This document shows, in pieces, positions 47,655-57,029 of a DNA stretch of 64,000 bases (positions are counted from its first letter, which is position 1; the number at the start of each line of letters is the position of its first letter). The notes beneath the pieces were generated by a model. That model saw nothing but the letters and a program-made list of their open reading frames with translations, had not been told where the DNA came from and did not search any database. This DNA is from Verrucomicrobiia bacterium (GTDB lineage: Bacteria > Verrucomicrobiota > Verrucomicrobiia > Limisphaerales > Pedosphaeraceae): contig DATAUW010000037.1 of NCBI GenBank assembly GCA_036268055.1, positions 1 through 64,000 on the forward strand, written 5' to 3'. The position numbers and the translations under genes are program-made.

Positions 47655-48590
47655 TCAGGCTCGGTGTTGAATTTGGATCACCGAATCCGAAGTTCCGTTG
47701 CCACCGGCGGCAAATTTGTTTCGCAGTTGTGTCGGCAGAACCGGTGTCGCTCCCGCCTGAGAACAAACGAAACCGGCCACCTGCGTCGCAAAAATGTGAA
47801 CTTGATCGAGGTCGAGTTTGTTCAGCAATCCCATCGTCAACGCCGCCGTGAAGGCATCTCCCGCGCCGACCGTGTCCACCACGTTCACTGGCTCGGATAC
47901 CCGCTCCGACCACCGGCCGTCCTGATAAAGAAAACTGCCGCGCGGCCCCCGGGTCAACACGATCACTTGTAAATGGAAAAGCTCGGCCAGGCGCTCCATC
48001 TGTTGCCGCGGCTCGATTCCCAAATCAAACATCCCCGCCAAAACCGGAAGTTCCTGGTCATTCAACTTGAGCACATTCGCCATTTGCAGCGACTCTTCGA
48101 TAATTTCGCGCGAGTAATATGGCTGGCGCAAATTGATGTCGAAAATGCGCAACGCCCCCGCGGGCGCCGCCGCCATCAACTGCCGGATGCATGACCGCGA
48201 GCGCGTATTTCGCTGGGCCAGGGTGCCGAAGCAGATCGCGTTCGCCTCGCTGACCGCGCTCTGTGCGGCTTCCGTTGGCGCGAGCCAATCCCACGCCACA
48301 TCCTCATGGATGGTGAATTGCGGCACGCCGTCTTCGCAGAGCGTGACTGCCACCGTTCCCGTGGGTTTGCCCGCATCAATTTGCATGACGCCATCCGCGA
48401 TTTTCATCTCATTGAATCGCTGAAGAATCTCACGTCCCAAAGAATCCTCCCCGACCCGGGTGATGACCGAAGCATTCGCGCCCAGCGACCGGGCATGAAA
48501 AGCAAAATTGGCGGGAGCGCCGCCCAACTGCCTGCCGGCGGGCATCAAATCCCACAAAACTTCGCCGATGCCAATGACCTTATAAATCAT
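47655..48590 (-). CDS. PfkB-family fructokinase-type carbohydrate kinase
   Basis: A 311-aa protein of ribokinase/PfkB fold. N-terminal GIGEVLWDLMPAGRQLGGAP is characteristic of fructokinases, and the C-terminal signature DTVGAGDAFTAAL places the catalytic base at D245. Cytoplasmic. It lies 56 bp downstream of a GH32 gene on the same strand, so phosphorylation of fructose released from fructan or sucrose is the most consistent role. It converges with the DUF1552 gene, whose stop is 24 bp away. Confidence 0.9.
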   Translation of the reverse strand: MIYKVIGIGEVLWDLMPAGRQLGGAPANFAFHARSLGANASVITRVGEDSLGREILQRFNEMKIADGVMQIDAGKPTGTVAVTLCEDGVPQFTIHEDVAWDWLAPTEAAQSAVSEANAICFGTLAQRNTRSRSCIRQLMAAAPAGALRIFDINLRQPYYSREIIEESLQMANVLKLNDQELPVLAGMFDLGIEPRQQMERLAELFHLQVIVLTRGPRGSFLYQDGRWSERVSEPVNVVDTVGAGDAFTAALTMGLLNKLDLDQVHIFATQVAGFVCSQAGATPVLPTQLRNKFAAGGNGTSDSVIQIQHRA

Positions 48591-48646
48591 ACATTACAAA
48601 CGCGCACATTCCCCGAGACTCAAAATTTTTATCGAAATTTTTGTTT

Positions 48647-50857
48647 TCATTCCCACGCCGATTTCAACTCATGGACTTTCAACGAAATAATATTCGCAGT
48701 CCCGCCCTGGCAGGAAAGTTTCACGCTTTGGTTTTGCGGCAGCGCCTTCGCCATCGGCATATAGAGCAATCCGTCTCCGCCAAAAATATCGAGCGAAGCG
48801 CGGTCCACAAAAATGTGCAGCGAAATTTTCCCTTCTTGCGGCACTAGCGCGGACTGGCTTCCCATGCAGGAAAGCTTCTGCGTCGCGACCTCATAAGTGA
48901 TCGGCACGCCACGGATTTCAAACGTGATTTCCCGGGCGTCACCGATGGAAATCTCCGCTTCGATCTCGGCCAGATCCACATTGATTCCCGCCAGCGGATT
49001 TTTTTCCGGCGCGAGTGGCTGCGGCGGGACAATCTGCGTTTTTTGGCGAAGGGATTTGAGTTCTCGCGCGGGGTTGACGGAGAGCGATAAACCGGAACTT
49101 GTGGAACGCCAGGCCAGTTCCACCGGCAATCCCATCATCTGATTGAACGTCAGGCCGCGAAAAATTTCTCCATTCGGCAGCCTGCCCCACGGTATCAGAA
49201 TACAACGGCCATCGCTTTCGGGAATGTCTGAAAACACTTGCGACGCATACCAACAGTTGCCGTTTTGCAAACGCTGAGGCTGGGTTTCAGGCGTAAATTT
49301 TTTGCCATCAAAGTCCCCGATCAAATAAACTCCGCTGGCCCCGAAGAAAACCCAGCGCCTCGAATGCGTATCGCCTTCCCTGGGGACCTGGAAAAAATTC
49401 GGGCACTCGGCATCGCCGGGAAGCGTGAAATCCTGGAGCTTGTTCCAATGTTTCAGATCACGTGAATCAAAAATCGCATAATTATTTCCTTCCAGGTAAA
49501 GCGCCATCACCCATTTTTTTTCCGGCTCGAACCAGACCAGCTTGGGATCGCGATTCTCACCGACGATATGGCCCAGCACGGGATTGTGTTCGTATTTAGT
49601 CCACGTGCGTCCGCGGTCATTGCTGTACGCAATTTCCTGGGTGAAAGGTTTGCCCGCTGCCGTGGCCATGGCGACGAGCGCCGGCTCTTTTCCAGTCTGA
49701 AAACCGCCGGTATTGTTCCAATCCACCGCCGCCGAACCGGAATACATCATCCCATGTTCATCGGGATACAAGGCTTCCGGCAAATCTTTCCAATGAACCA
49801 AATCTTTGCTCACCGCATGCCCCCAATGCATGTTGCCCCAGTTCCAGCCGTAAGGGTTGTGCTGATAAAATAAATGATATTCGCCCTGATAAAAAACGAG
49901 GCCGTTGGGATCGTTCAACCAGCCGTGCGGCGCGGTGAAATGAAATTGAGGCCGGCGCGCTTCATGACGCAACTCTTTGGCGTTCTTGATCGCCGCGGAT
50001 TGGTCAATCAATCGCAAGCCAGTTGAGTTCTCCGGCAGCTTGTCCACTTTGATGGTAATTTTTTCGCCGCGAAAGGGTGTGGCATCCATGAACGCCCACC
50101 AATCGGGTTGTCCATTCGCAAGTTCAATGTCGAACTCACGTTCCATCTGCCCGTTCGCCATGATACTGACGCGGCACATCGGCGCGCCATTTTTTACCGG
50201 CAGGTTGAGATACGGTTGCGTGATTTCCATTTCGCGCGTCACGTCGCGCAGAATAATTTCGGCACGGATGCGTTTATCGCTTTGCACGATTTGATCCACA
50301 TTGATATGCCCCCATCCGCCGGTCGCGTGGTCAACGATTTCCAGCGTGACGTTCTTGCCGATAAGTTTGCTGGTATCCCACTGTGCGGGCTGCAATCGCT
50401 CACTGCCGCCGGGCTGCGTGTTCGGTCCGGTGGCGGTGCGCACCATCTTTCCATCCACTAACAGATTGAGACAGGTCTTGCCTTCCCATCCACCACCGCC
50501 GATCAGAAACTGAATATACTTGCGCCGGACGACAAAGGGCGGCGAAGTCAATGTGCCTTCCGCGTCATCTCCGCCATTGAAGGAATTAGCCAAGCCATTC
50601 CCCTGAAAGCCGTCCACCTTCATTTGATTGGGCAAAGTGCCGTGGGCCGGTCCGTTTCCAAAAGCCGTTCCCGAAACTTTCCAATCCCCGTAGCTTGTGC
50701 CCTCAAAATCCGCCACGACGATGTCCGGTTCCTGCGCCCGGGCAATGTGAACACTCACGCCGGCGAACATGAGAACCACGCAGACTATTCGCCACATCCC
50801 AAGCCACACGCGCGCGCGAAAATTGAAAAACCGAGTCGAGTCTTGATTCAAGTTCAT
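48647..50857 (-). CDS. Exported GH32 levanase/fructanase with N-terminal binding domain
   Basis: About 736 aa from the ATG at 50857; a longer frame exists upstream but this start leads into the signal peptide (MWRIVCVVLMFAGVSVHIAR). Residues about 45-200 form a jelly-roll-like domain (VVADFEGTSYGDWKVSGTAF) seen in several exo-fructanases. The GH32 five-bladed propeller starts with the nucleophile motif WLNDPNG (D316), followed by RDPK and the acid/base region ECPNFF. A C-terminal sandwich (about 600-730) has VDRASLDIFGGDG. It would release fructose from levan, inulin or sucrose. Upstream is a PATR protein gene; downstream a fructokinase. Confidence 0.92.
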   Translation of the reverse strand: MNLNQDSTRFFNFRARVWLGMWRIVCVVLMFAGVSVHIARAQEPDIVVADFEGTSYGDWKVSGTAFGNGPAHGTLPNQMKVDGFQGNGLANSFNGGDDAEGTLTSPPFVVRRKYIQFLIGGGGWEGKTCLNLLVDGKMVRTATGPNTQPGGSERLQPAQWDTSKLIGKNVTLEIVDHATGGWGHINVDQIVQSDKRIRAEIILRDVTREMEITQPYLNLPVKNGAPMCRVSIMANGQMEREFDIELANGQPDWWAFMDATPFRGEKITIKVDKLPENSTGLRLIDQSAAIKNAKELRHEARRPQFHFTAPHGWLNDPNGLVFYQGEYHLFYQHNPYGWNWGNMHWGHAVSKDLVHWKDLPEALYPDEHGMMYSGSAAVDWNNTGGFQTGKEPALVAMATAAGKPFTQEIAYSNDRGRTWTKYEHNPVLGHIVGENRDPKLVWFEPEKKWVMALYLEGNNYAIFDSRDLKHWNKLQDFTLPGDAECPNFFQVPREGDTHSRRWVFFGASGVYLIGDFDGKKFTPETQPQRLQNGNCWYASQVFSDIPESDGRCILIPWGRLPNGEIFRGLTFNQMMGLPVELAWRSTSSGLSLSVNPARELKSLRQKTQIVPPQPLAPEKNPLAGINVDLAEIEAEISIGDAREITFEIRGVPITYEVATQKLSCMGSQSALVPQEGKISLHIFVDRASLDIFGGDGLLYMPMAKALPQNQSVKLSCQGGTANIISLKVHELKSAWE

Positions 50858-51047
50858 GCTAATTTTGCAAACGCGCGCCGCGATCATCATGGCGCTGGCC
50901 AAATGGATTTGAGTTTTGAAACCGTCAACGAGTTAAAGATAGCGGGCCGACCGGTGCAAGTCAGTGATTTCTTAGGTCTGTTCTGGATTGCATATCGAAG
51001 AACCATAGCTGTTTTCATCTTTGGTAAGTTTACGATTGAACAACAAA

Positions 51048-51081
51048 GGGCGTTGCCAGAGTAGCCAATCCGGCAACGCCC
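51048..51081 (-). terminator. Intrinsic terminator after the PATR protein gene
   Basis: GGGCGTTGCC (51048-51057) and GGCAACGCCC (51072-51081) pair perfectly over 10 bp. On the minus strand the stem is followed by TTTGTTGTT. It lies 25 bp after the stop of the minus-strand PATR gene and would separate or attenuate transcription into the GH32 gene. Confidence 0.75.
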
Positions 51082-51106
51082 GGTAATACTAATTAACTTC
51101 AGCCTA

Positions 51107-54100
51107 TCAGGGTGTAACTGTCCGATAATAAACATTTCCTGCCGGAGCGGTTGTATCCTGGAAGGTCACAAAGGCGTCCGCCGGGGCAATGTTCGTGGAC
51201 ACGTCTATCCAGGGACCGGTAAGCGCCGTTGCACGTTGCACGCGATACGAATTACCCGGCGTCGCGGCGAATTGGATCGTGTTTGTATTGCCGTTTTTCG
51301 TCGGCGGCAACAGATTGGAAACGGCCAGACCGATGGCATCAGCCCATGTCGCGCCCAACCGGATTTCGTCGGTCTTCACATCCGGGCCGTTGTAAGCCGC
51401 GACGGAGACGCCGTTGAACGACATATCAGCCACGCCGGTCGCTACCAGCGTCGGAACGGCTGGTTCTGTGGATGAAGTCGGATTGCGATAAACGAACACG
51501 TCATCATTGCCGGGTTTGTAATCAATACGCACGACATAGAAATTGACCGCCGCCGTGCCCGCTCCGAGCGAGCGATTATTCACACTGTTCGGCGCGCGTA
51601 GATTGACGGTATTCGCCCCGGCATCATTGCCGATGCCACCGATGCGGCCCGGATCGCTCAAGTTGCCTTTATGCAACTCCAGTTCATAGAATCCAGAAGT
51701 ACGGTCAGGTTCTTGCATGAAGCTAAGATAGATCGTTTTGTTGTCGGCGCCGATGTTGCCATTGGCGTCCACAAATCCTTGCGTGAACAAATCGGAATTA
51801 GTGGACGTGTCGAAAAACCTTCCCGAACGCGTTTGGGCATTGGATGGAACCTCAATGGAGTTGCCGACGGAACGCGAATCATAACCGGCTGGAACACTCG
51901 CCCCTCCGATCAAACCACTCGAAGAGATGATCACGCCATTTCCATCCGTCTGCTGCCACGGACCATTCCAGCCAAATCCGCCGTTCTGGCTCGATCCATC
52001 CACCGATCCCGCGGCATAGGCAAAACCATCATAGGCGAAGATATGATTATTGATCGCATAGACGGTCACAGCGACGACACTGCTAGTAACCGATCCGAAA
52101 CCGCCCGAAGCCACCACATAATAATTTCCGCCACTGTTAATTTGCACATTAGAAAGAGTCAGGCTGCTGCTTGTGGCTCCCGCGACCGGATTGCCGTCCT
52201 TATACCATTGATAAGAAGGCGAGCCACCAACTGTCGCACTGGTCAGCGTAATGGATTGATGCAAATTACCGTTCAAATAGATCTGCTTGTTTACCGGCTG
52301 GGTAGAGAATGCCACTCCCACGACTTGCAAGTTTCCTGAGCCGTTGATGAATCCCGAAAGATTAGCCGCACTATAAGTGCCAATCGGCAGAGCCACACCA
52401 TTGGTGAAACAGGAAGGCACAGTAAGTGTGCCGCTATTATTCAAGGTCAGCAATGCGCCATCAACCAGACGGAATGTGCTTGCGCTATTGCCCGCCACAT
52501 CTATTTGTAAGGTGCTGCCCGTGCTGACAATGGTATCGCCGGTATAGCTGCTGTTCGTGCCTGCCAAATCCAGCACACCACCGCCAGCCACATTCAATCC
52601 GCCATTGCCGGTCAATGTTCCCGATAATGTAATAACGCTGCCACTAGGATTGAAGGTCACCGAACCATTGAGATTCGTCAGGTTCATGTTCAATGATGAC
52701 GACCAGCTTGAAGAAGCCGCGACCGTTCCGCCGCCAAGGTTGATTTGATACAACCCGTCATCACTGACAATACCGCCGAAGTCAATGGTGATGGTGCCAC
52801 CGCTGAGGGTATAGACACCCAAACCAAAAGAGCGCGATGCTCCGAGGTCCAGTTTGAACATGTCCATGATACTGCCACCGGTCTGTTTGAGAAACGCGCT
52901 ATAAGTTATGCCATTATCACCAAGGCTGACACCCAAACTATAACCGCCCATGTCCAGCGTGCCCCCATTCATATCATACTCGGCTTGCGTGCCGGAATGG
53001 CTGGTCGCACCCACGTATAAAAAGGTTTGGTTCGCCGGACTAAAGGTAAAGGTTCCGCCGTTTTGAATTATTTTGCCACTGCCACTGTCACGACCAATAA
53101 CCAAGGCGTCGCCAAAACTGCCGGAAACGGTAAGTGCCGCGCCATTCTGGATGACGAGTGTGCCGTTGTAATTCGTGTTCGCGTCGCCGAGATAAATGTG
53201 ATCGCTATTGCCGCCGCCGTTGATCGTCGTGTTTCCCTTGATGATGAGTGTGCCGCCGTTGTCATCCAAACTCGTGAAAGTATCCGCTCCACCTAGAGTC
53301 AGGGTGCCCGCATCGAGTTTGTTGAGGGCGTTGGTGGTGGCCGTGATATTGCCTTCCAGATCAAGATTTCCATTCGTCGGGGTATCTATGGTTTTGTCAT
53401 TGTTCCACGCCATATTAAGATTGATCGTCTGCGTGATCGGCGCAGGAGGATTGCCATTGAATTCAATCGCGCCGCTGAGACCAATGTCATTCCCACTGAT
53501 CACGAATGCCCCGGCGTTGGTATCAAAGGTAAAACTGCCCACGGTGATGCCCGAAAGATCATTGTTGTTCGCCAGATGTTTATTGCCCGCGAAGGTCAAA
53601 CCTATCGGAAAGATGGGCACTGCGTTCTGGTCCCAGTTGCCACCGGTGCTCCAGTTAGTATCCGCGCCATTGCCAGTCCAAAGCCCCGAACTGATGCTGC
53701 TCGAAACCTGCAAGCTGCCATTACCAGTGATGAATCCAGGCAAACTGGCTGAAGAATAGGAACCAACCGGAAGCGCAACGCCGTTAGTCGAGATTCCGCC
53801 GGTAACAAAATTGCCATTGAAGTTCAGGTTCAGCGCCGCGCCATCCACGAGGCGGATTTTCCCAAAGCTGCTGCCGGATTGATCCAGTTGCAAAGTGCTT
53901 CCCGCATTGACGACGGTATCTCCGGTGTAAGTGTTCACTCCGGAAAGTTCCAAAGTGCCACTACCCGATACAGTTAAGCCGCCACTACCGGAAAGCGCGC
54001 CGGACAAGGTTATGATATTGCCAGAAGGATTAAATGTCACCGGGCCGTTGGAGCCGGTCAGCGTCATGTTCAGGGCAGAAGACCAACTCGTTTCGGCTGC

Positions 54101-55972
54101 GATAGTTCCACCGCCCAAATTCAACTGATAACCGCCACCCGCGAAGACCGTAATGCCTCCCGCGCCGATATACATGGTGCCACCGGTGAGATTGTAAATA
54201 CCCTTACCCTGCGTAAAGAAAGGACTGAAATAAAGATTGCCTACATTCGTGATCACACCGCCGTCCTGATTCAGGGCGCACGTAATCACGGCGCCGGATC
54301 CGAGCGCGATACCCAAAGTATTGCCGTGCATGTCCAGCACGCCACCATTCATGTCGTACTCCGAATGCGTAGCGGTGCTGCCGGATGCGCCGATGAAAAG
54401 ATAATTATTATTTCCAATGGCAAAGTCAAACGTGCCGCCGTTTTGAATAACCGTTCCGCTTCCACTATCGCGGCCAATCACGCCAGCGTCATCATAGCTG
54501 CCAGTGACGGACAGATTTGCGCCGGGCTGGATGATCAGTGTGCTGGTGACGCCATTGATGAAGTCACCATCGGCGATATACCATCTATGACCACTGCCCC
54601 CGGTAAAGGCGGAATTGCCAGTAATGATATTAGTTCCGCCGCTCGCGCTCAACGCCGCAAAGGTATTGGTTCCGCTCAGCGAAAGCGTGCCCGGTCCGGT
54701 CTTGGTCAGCCAGCTCCCGGAAGTGACGTCGCCGCTCACAGCCAGGCTGGCATTTGAAGGGGTATCCATAGTTATATCTGCCGTTGGCGTCAACGGCAGA
54801 CTAATCGTTTGCGTGATGGACGAAGCTGGAGTTCCGTTGAAACCAATATTGCCATTTAACCCAAGACTATTGCCGGCGAGGTTAAATGCTCCCGCAGCCG
54901 AATCAAAGAGGATGCTATTGGCGCTCACGCCCGTCAAATTATTGGTGTTGTTCAAATGGCTGTTGCCCGCAAAGGTGAGACTGGTGGCGAATACGGGAAC
55001 GACGCCGTTGTCCCAGTTGCCGCTGGTATTCCAATTATTATCCGCGCCACCGCCCGTCCACAGGCCCGTGCTCGAAGCAGCGGGACTTACCACGTCACTC
55101 CAGGTTTCTCCAACTCTCACTTCGTCATGCGCCACCGTCGTGCTGCCCACAAACGCGCCAAACGAAATGCCATTAAACGACATGTCACCCACTCCCGTTT
55201 CAGTCAGCGTAGGCGTTGCCGGTTCCGTGCTCGAAGTGGGATTTTGATATACGGACACATTGTCATTTCCGCCCATGAAATCTATCCGCACCACATAGAA
55301 CGAAACTGCCGTGCTCGCCGCTCCGATCGGCGTCTGCGCCGCAGCAGGTGTCCGCAAAAACACACTACTGCTGCCAGCGGAATCGGAACCCACGCCCGCG
55401 ATGCGACCAGGGTCATTCAAATCGCCGCGATGAAATTCAAACTCGTAATAATTATTGTTCGCGACACTCGGCTGCTGAAGAAAACTGATGTAAAGCGTCT
55501 TGCCGCTGGCGCCAATATTTCCATTGGTATTCACATAGCCTTTTAGTCCAAAGATGCCTCCAGCCGAGGTGTCCAAAAATCGCCCCGTGCGCGTGCCGTT
55601 CGGAGTAAAGGCAGAGTTCCCGATGGATTTCGCATCGTAACCGGAAGGCGCGTTTGCACCTGCGACCAATCCTCCCGACTGCACGCTGGAATTGCCATTG
55701 ACCACATCCTGCCACCCACCATTCCAACCAAAGCCGCCGCTCAGGCCGGTTAAATTACCGTTGCCGCTGGGATAGTTGAATCCTTCGTAGCCCATCAATG
55801 CAGCATGAGCAGTAGGCAACGCAAACAACGCGGCACACGCGGCCACCGTTGACAAGATTTTCACCGGCGAAAATCGGCTCGCACGGCCACGACGGCCTGG
55901 CGCAACTTTATTTTGGATAAAGGTAAGCCAGTTAAATGAGTTGAGTTTTTGGTTGGTCAGGTTGTGGTTCAT
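51107..55972 (-). CDS. Giant secreted beta-helix protein with PATR repeats and EPFNY-like modules
   Basis: A 1621-aa protein with a long signal region (SPVKILSTVAACAALFALPT ending AHAALM). Order: EPFNY-like module (about 60-295, GYEGFNYPSGNGN); two tandem halves of about 458 aa each, opening with GLWTGGGADNNWNTSGNWDN, with passenger-associated transport repeats such as LELSGVNTYTGDTVVNAGST; an Ig domain (about 1220-1310, YQWYKDGNPVAGATSSSLTL); a second EPFNY-like module (about 1313-1550); and a C-terminal domain ending VYYRTVTP. There is no autotransporter barrel, so export uses another route. Probably a surface or matrix protein of the fructan locus. Confidence 0.75.
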   Translation of the reverse strand: MNHNLTNQKLNSFNWLTFIQNKVAPGRRGRASRFSPVKILSTVAACAALFALPTAHAALMGYEGFNYPSGNGNLTGLSGGFGWNGGWQDVVNGNSSVQSGGLVAGANAPSGYDAKSIGNSAFTPNGTRTGRFLDTSAGGIFGLKGYVNTNGNIGASGKTLYISFLQQPSVANNNYYEFEFHRGDLNDPGRIAGVGSDSAGSSSVFLRTPAAAQTPIGAASTAVSFYVVRIDFMGGNDNVSVYQNPTSSTEPATPTLTETGVGDMSFNGISFGAFVGSTTVAHDEVRVGETWSDVVSPAASSTGLWTGGGADNNWNTSGNWDNGVVPVFATSLTFAGNSHLNNTNNLTGVSANSILFDSAAGAFNLAGNSLGLNGNIGFNGTPASSITQTISLPLTPTADITMDTPSNASLAVSGDVTSGSWLTKTGPGTLSLSGTNTFAALSASGGTNIITGNSAFTGGSGHRWYIADGDFINGVTSTLIIQPGANLSVTGSYDDAGVIGRDSGSGTVIQNGGTFDFAIGNNNYLFIGASGSTATHSEYDMNGGVLDMHGNTLGIALGSGAVITCALNQDGGVITNVGNLYFSPFFTQGKGIYNLTGGTMYIGAGGITVFAGGGYQLNLGGGTIAAETSWSSALNMTLTGSNGPVTFNPSGNIITLSGALSGSGGLTVSGSGTLELSGVNTYTGDTVVNAGSTLQLDQSGSSFGKIRLVDGAALNLNFNGNFVTGGISTNGVALPVGSYSSASLPGFITGNGSLQVSSSISSGLWTGNGADTNWSTGGNWDQNAVPIFPIGLTFAGNKHLANNNDLSGITVGSFTFDTNAGAFVISGNDIGLSGAIEFNGNPPAPITQTINLNMAWNNDKTIDTPTNGNLDLEGNITATTNALNKLDAGTLTLGGADTFTSLDDNGGTLIIKGNTTINGGGNSDHIYLGDANTNYNGTLVIQNGAALTVSGSFGDALVIGRDSGSGKIIQNGGTFTFSPANQTFLYVGATSHSGTQAEYDMNGGTLDMGGYSLGVSLGDNGITYSAFLKQTGGSIMDMFKLDLGASRSFGLGVYTLSGGTITIDFGGIVSDDGLYQINLGGGTVAASSSWSSSLNMNLTNLNGSVTFNPSGSVITLSGTLTGNGGLNVAGGGVLDLAGTNSSYTGDTIVSTGSTLQIDVAGNSASTFRLVDGALLTLNNSGTLTVPSCFTNGVALPIGTYSAANLSGFINGSGNLQVVGVAFSTQPVNKQIYLNGNLHQSITLTSATVGGSPSYQWYKDGNPVAGATSSSLTLSNVQINSGGNYYVVASGGFGSVTSSVVAVTVYAINNHIFAYDGFAYAAGSVDGSSQNGGFGWNGPWQQTDGNGVIISSSGLIGGASVPAGYDSRSVGNSIEVPSNAQTRSGRFFDTSTNSDLFTQGFVDANGNIGADNKTIYLSFMQEPDRTSGFYELELHKGNLSDPGRIGGIGNDAGANTVNLRAPNSVNNRSLGAGTAAVNFYVVRIDYKPGNDDVFVYRNPTSSTEPAVPTLVATGVADMSFNGVSVAAYNGPDVKTDEIRLGATWADAIGLAVSNLLPPTKNGNTNTIQFAATPGNSYRVQRATALTGPWIDVSTNIAPADAFVTFQDTTAPAGNVYYRTVTP

Positions 55973-56014
55973 AACAGTTGTAGTGGGCTGGATTTGGAAA
56001 ATAGGAAAAGTAAG

Positions 56015-56923
56015 TTATCGGTCGCCGCCGCGTTGAAGTGGATCCCAATAGTGGGAATTGATCAGGCACTTGGAACTTCCGCCAAACTCCGGGTCGAGCG
56101 GCGGATTGATGTCCGCTTCTCGTTTGGCTTCCGCATGGCCGTCAGCGAAACCCACATTGCCCAAGCCGGGAAATTTCCCGCCGTTGTGGCGGGTGGTTTC
56201 GATCCCTTCATATTGGCCGGACGAGCTGGGAACCTGCATGCTGGCTTTGCCCCACCACAAACTGCCGCTGGCGGTTAGGTCGGTGGGCTTAGGTTGCTTG
56301 TCACCAAATACGAGACATTCGGACGGATGCAGCATGTCACTGCGTTTGAAGTTCAGCGAACTGGTGAAAGAAAAAGAACCAACGGTAACGGTCTGCACGG
56401 GGTTGGGCGTGCAGCTCAAAAAGAAGGAATTGTAACCGTAGCCAACCAGGTCGAAATTAAAATCCCAGTTCCAAACTTTTCCTCCGGTCAAAGTCACTGG
56501 CCCATTGACCGCCGGATCGTGAAAGGATCGGTAGTTATTCGTCGTTCCGCCACAAATCGCCGTGCCCCACCAATGATATGCCTTGTCATTTACCGAGTCC
56601 GACGCCACCGCCGTCGGAAACAGATCATTATTGTCGTCCGTATAAATCTGCGTAAAAATGGTGATCTGCTTCAAATTATTCAGGCACGCTATCCTGATGC
56701 CCTTGCTTTTCGCAGAGGCCAGCGCGGGCAAAAGCAACGCCGCCAAAATGGCGATGATCGCGATGACCACTAATAATTCGATCAAGGTGAAAGCCGAATG
56801 AAGCGAACTGCGAACCTCAAATCCCTTTAAACTCTTGGTGTTTTCGTTCGATTTGGCAGAAATAAAACGACCACCAACCGCGGACGACGGCGCTTTCAAA
56901 TCATAAATACGGACGGGCTTCAT
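56015..56923 (-). CDS. Type II pseudopilin-like protein with long N-terminal extension
   Basis: About 302 aa from the ATG at 56923 ([10 protein letters not shown]); an in-frame TTG seven codons earlier is less likely. The prepilin motif [20 protein letters not shown] starts near residue 43, after an unusually long, basic leader; the residue before the FTLIELL run is Ala rather than the usual Gly. The globular part ends with [17 protein letters not shown], typical of this family. It is 42 bp upstream of the PATR protein gene and divergent from the regulator, so it is the first gene of the fructan operon. Possibly assists surface assembly of its neighbour. Confidence 0.82.
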   Translation of the reverse strand: MKPVRIYDLKAPSSAVGGRFISAKSNENTKSLKGFEVRSSLHSAFTLIELLVVIAIIAILAALLLPALASAKSKGIRIACLNNLKQITIFTQIYTDDNNDLFPTAVASDSVNDKAYHWWGTAICGGTTNNYRSFHDPAVNGPVTLTGGKVWNWDFNFDLVGYGYNSFFLSCTPNPVQTVTVGSFSFTSSLNFKRSDMLHPSECLVFGDKQPKPTDLTASGSLWWGKASMQVPSSSGQYEGIETTRHNGGKFPGLGNVGFADGHAEAKREADINPPLDPEFGGSSKCLINSHYWDPLQRGGDR

Positions 56924-56963
56924 TAAGGAAAATTTATTACACAAAGCTTCTGTGGCACAAATG

Positions 56964-57020
56964 TTGTATAGACAAGATTTAAGATTCCTGTTATTACATG
57001 TTCATCACTTGTAATTACAA
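56964..57020. promoter_or_regulatory. Two AraR-like operators, TTGT-N4-ACAA
   Basis: TTGTATAGACAA at 56964-56975 and TTGTAATTACAA at 57009-57020 share the same palindromic frame and are 45 bp centre to centre, close to four helical turns. They sit in the divergent region between the pseudopilin operon and the GntR/LacI-type regulator, the second one 9 bp before the regulator's start. This resembles the paired cooperative operators of AraR-type regulators. Confidence 0.6.
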
Positions 57021-57029
57021 ATCTGCCTT

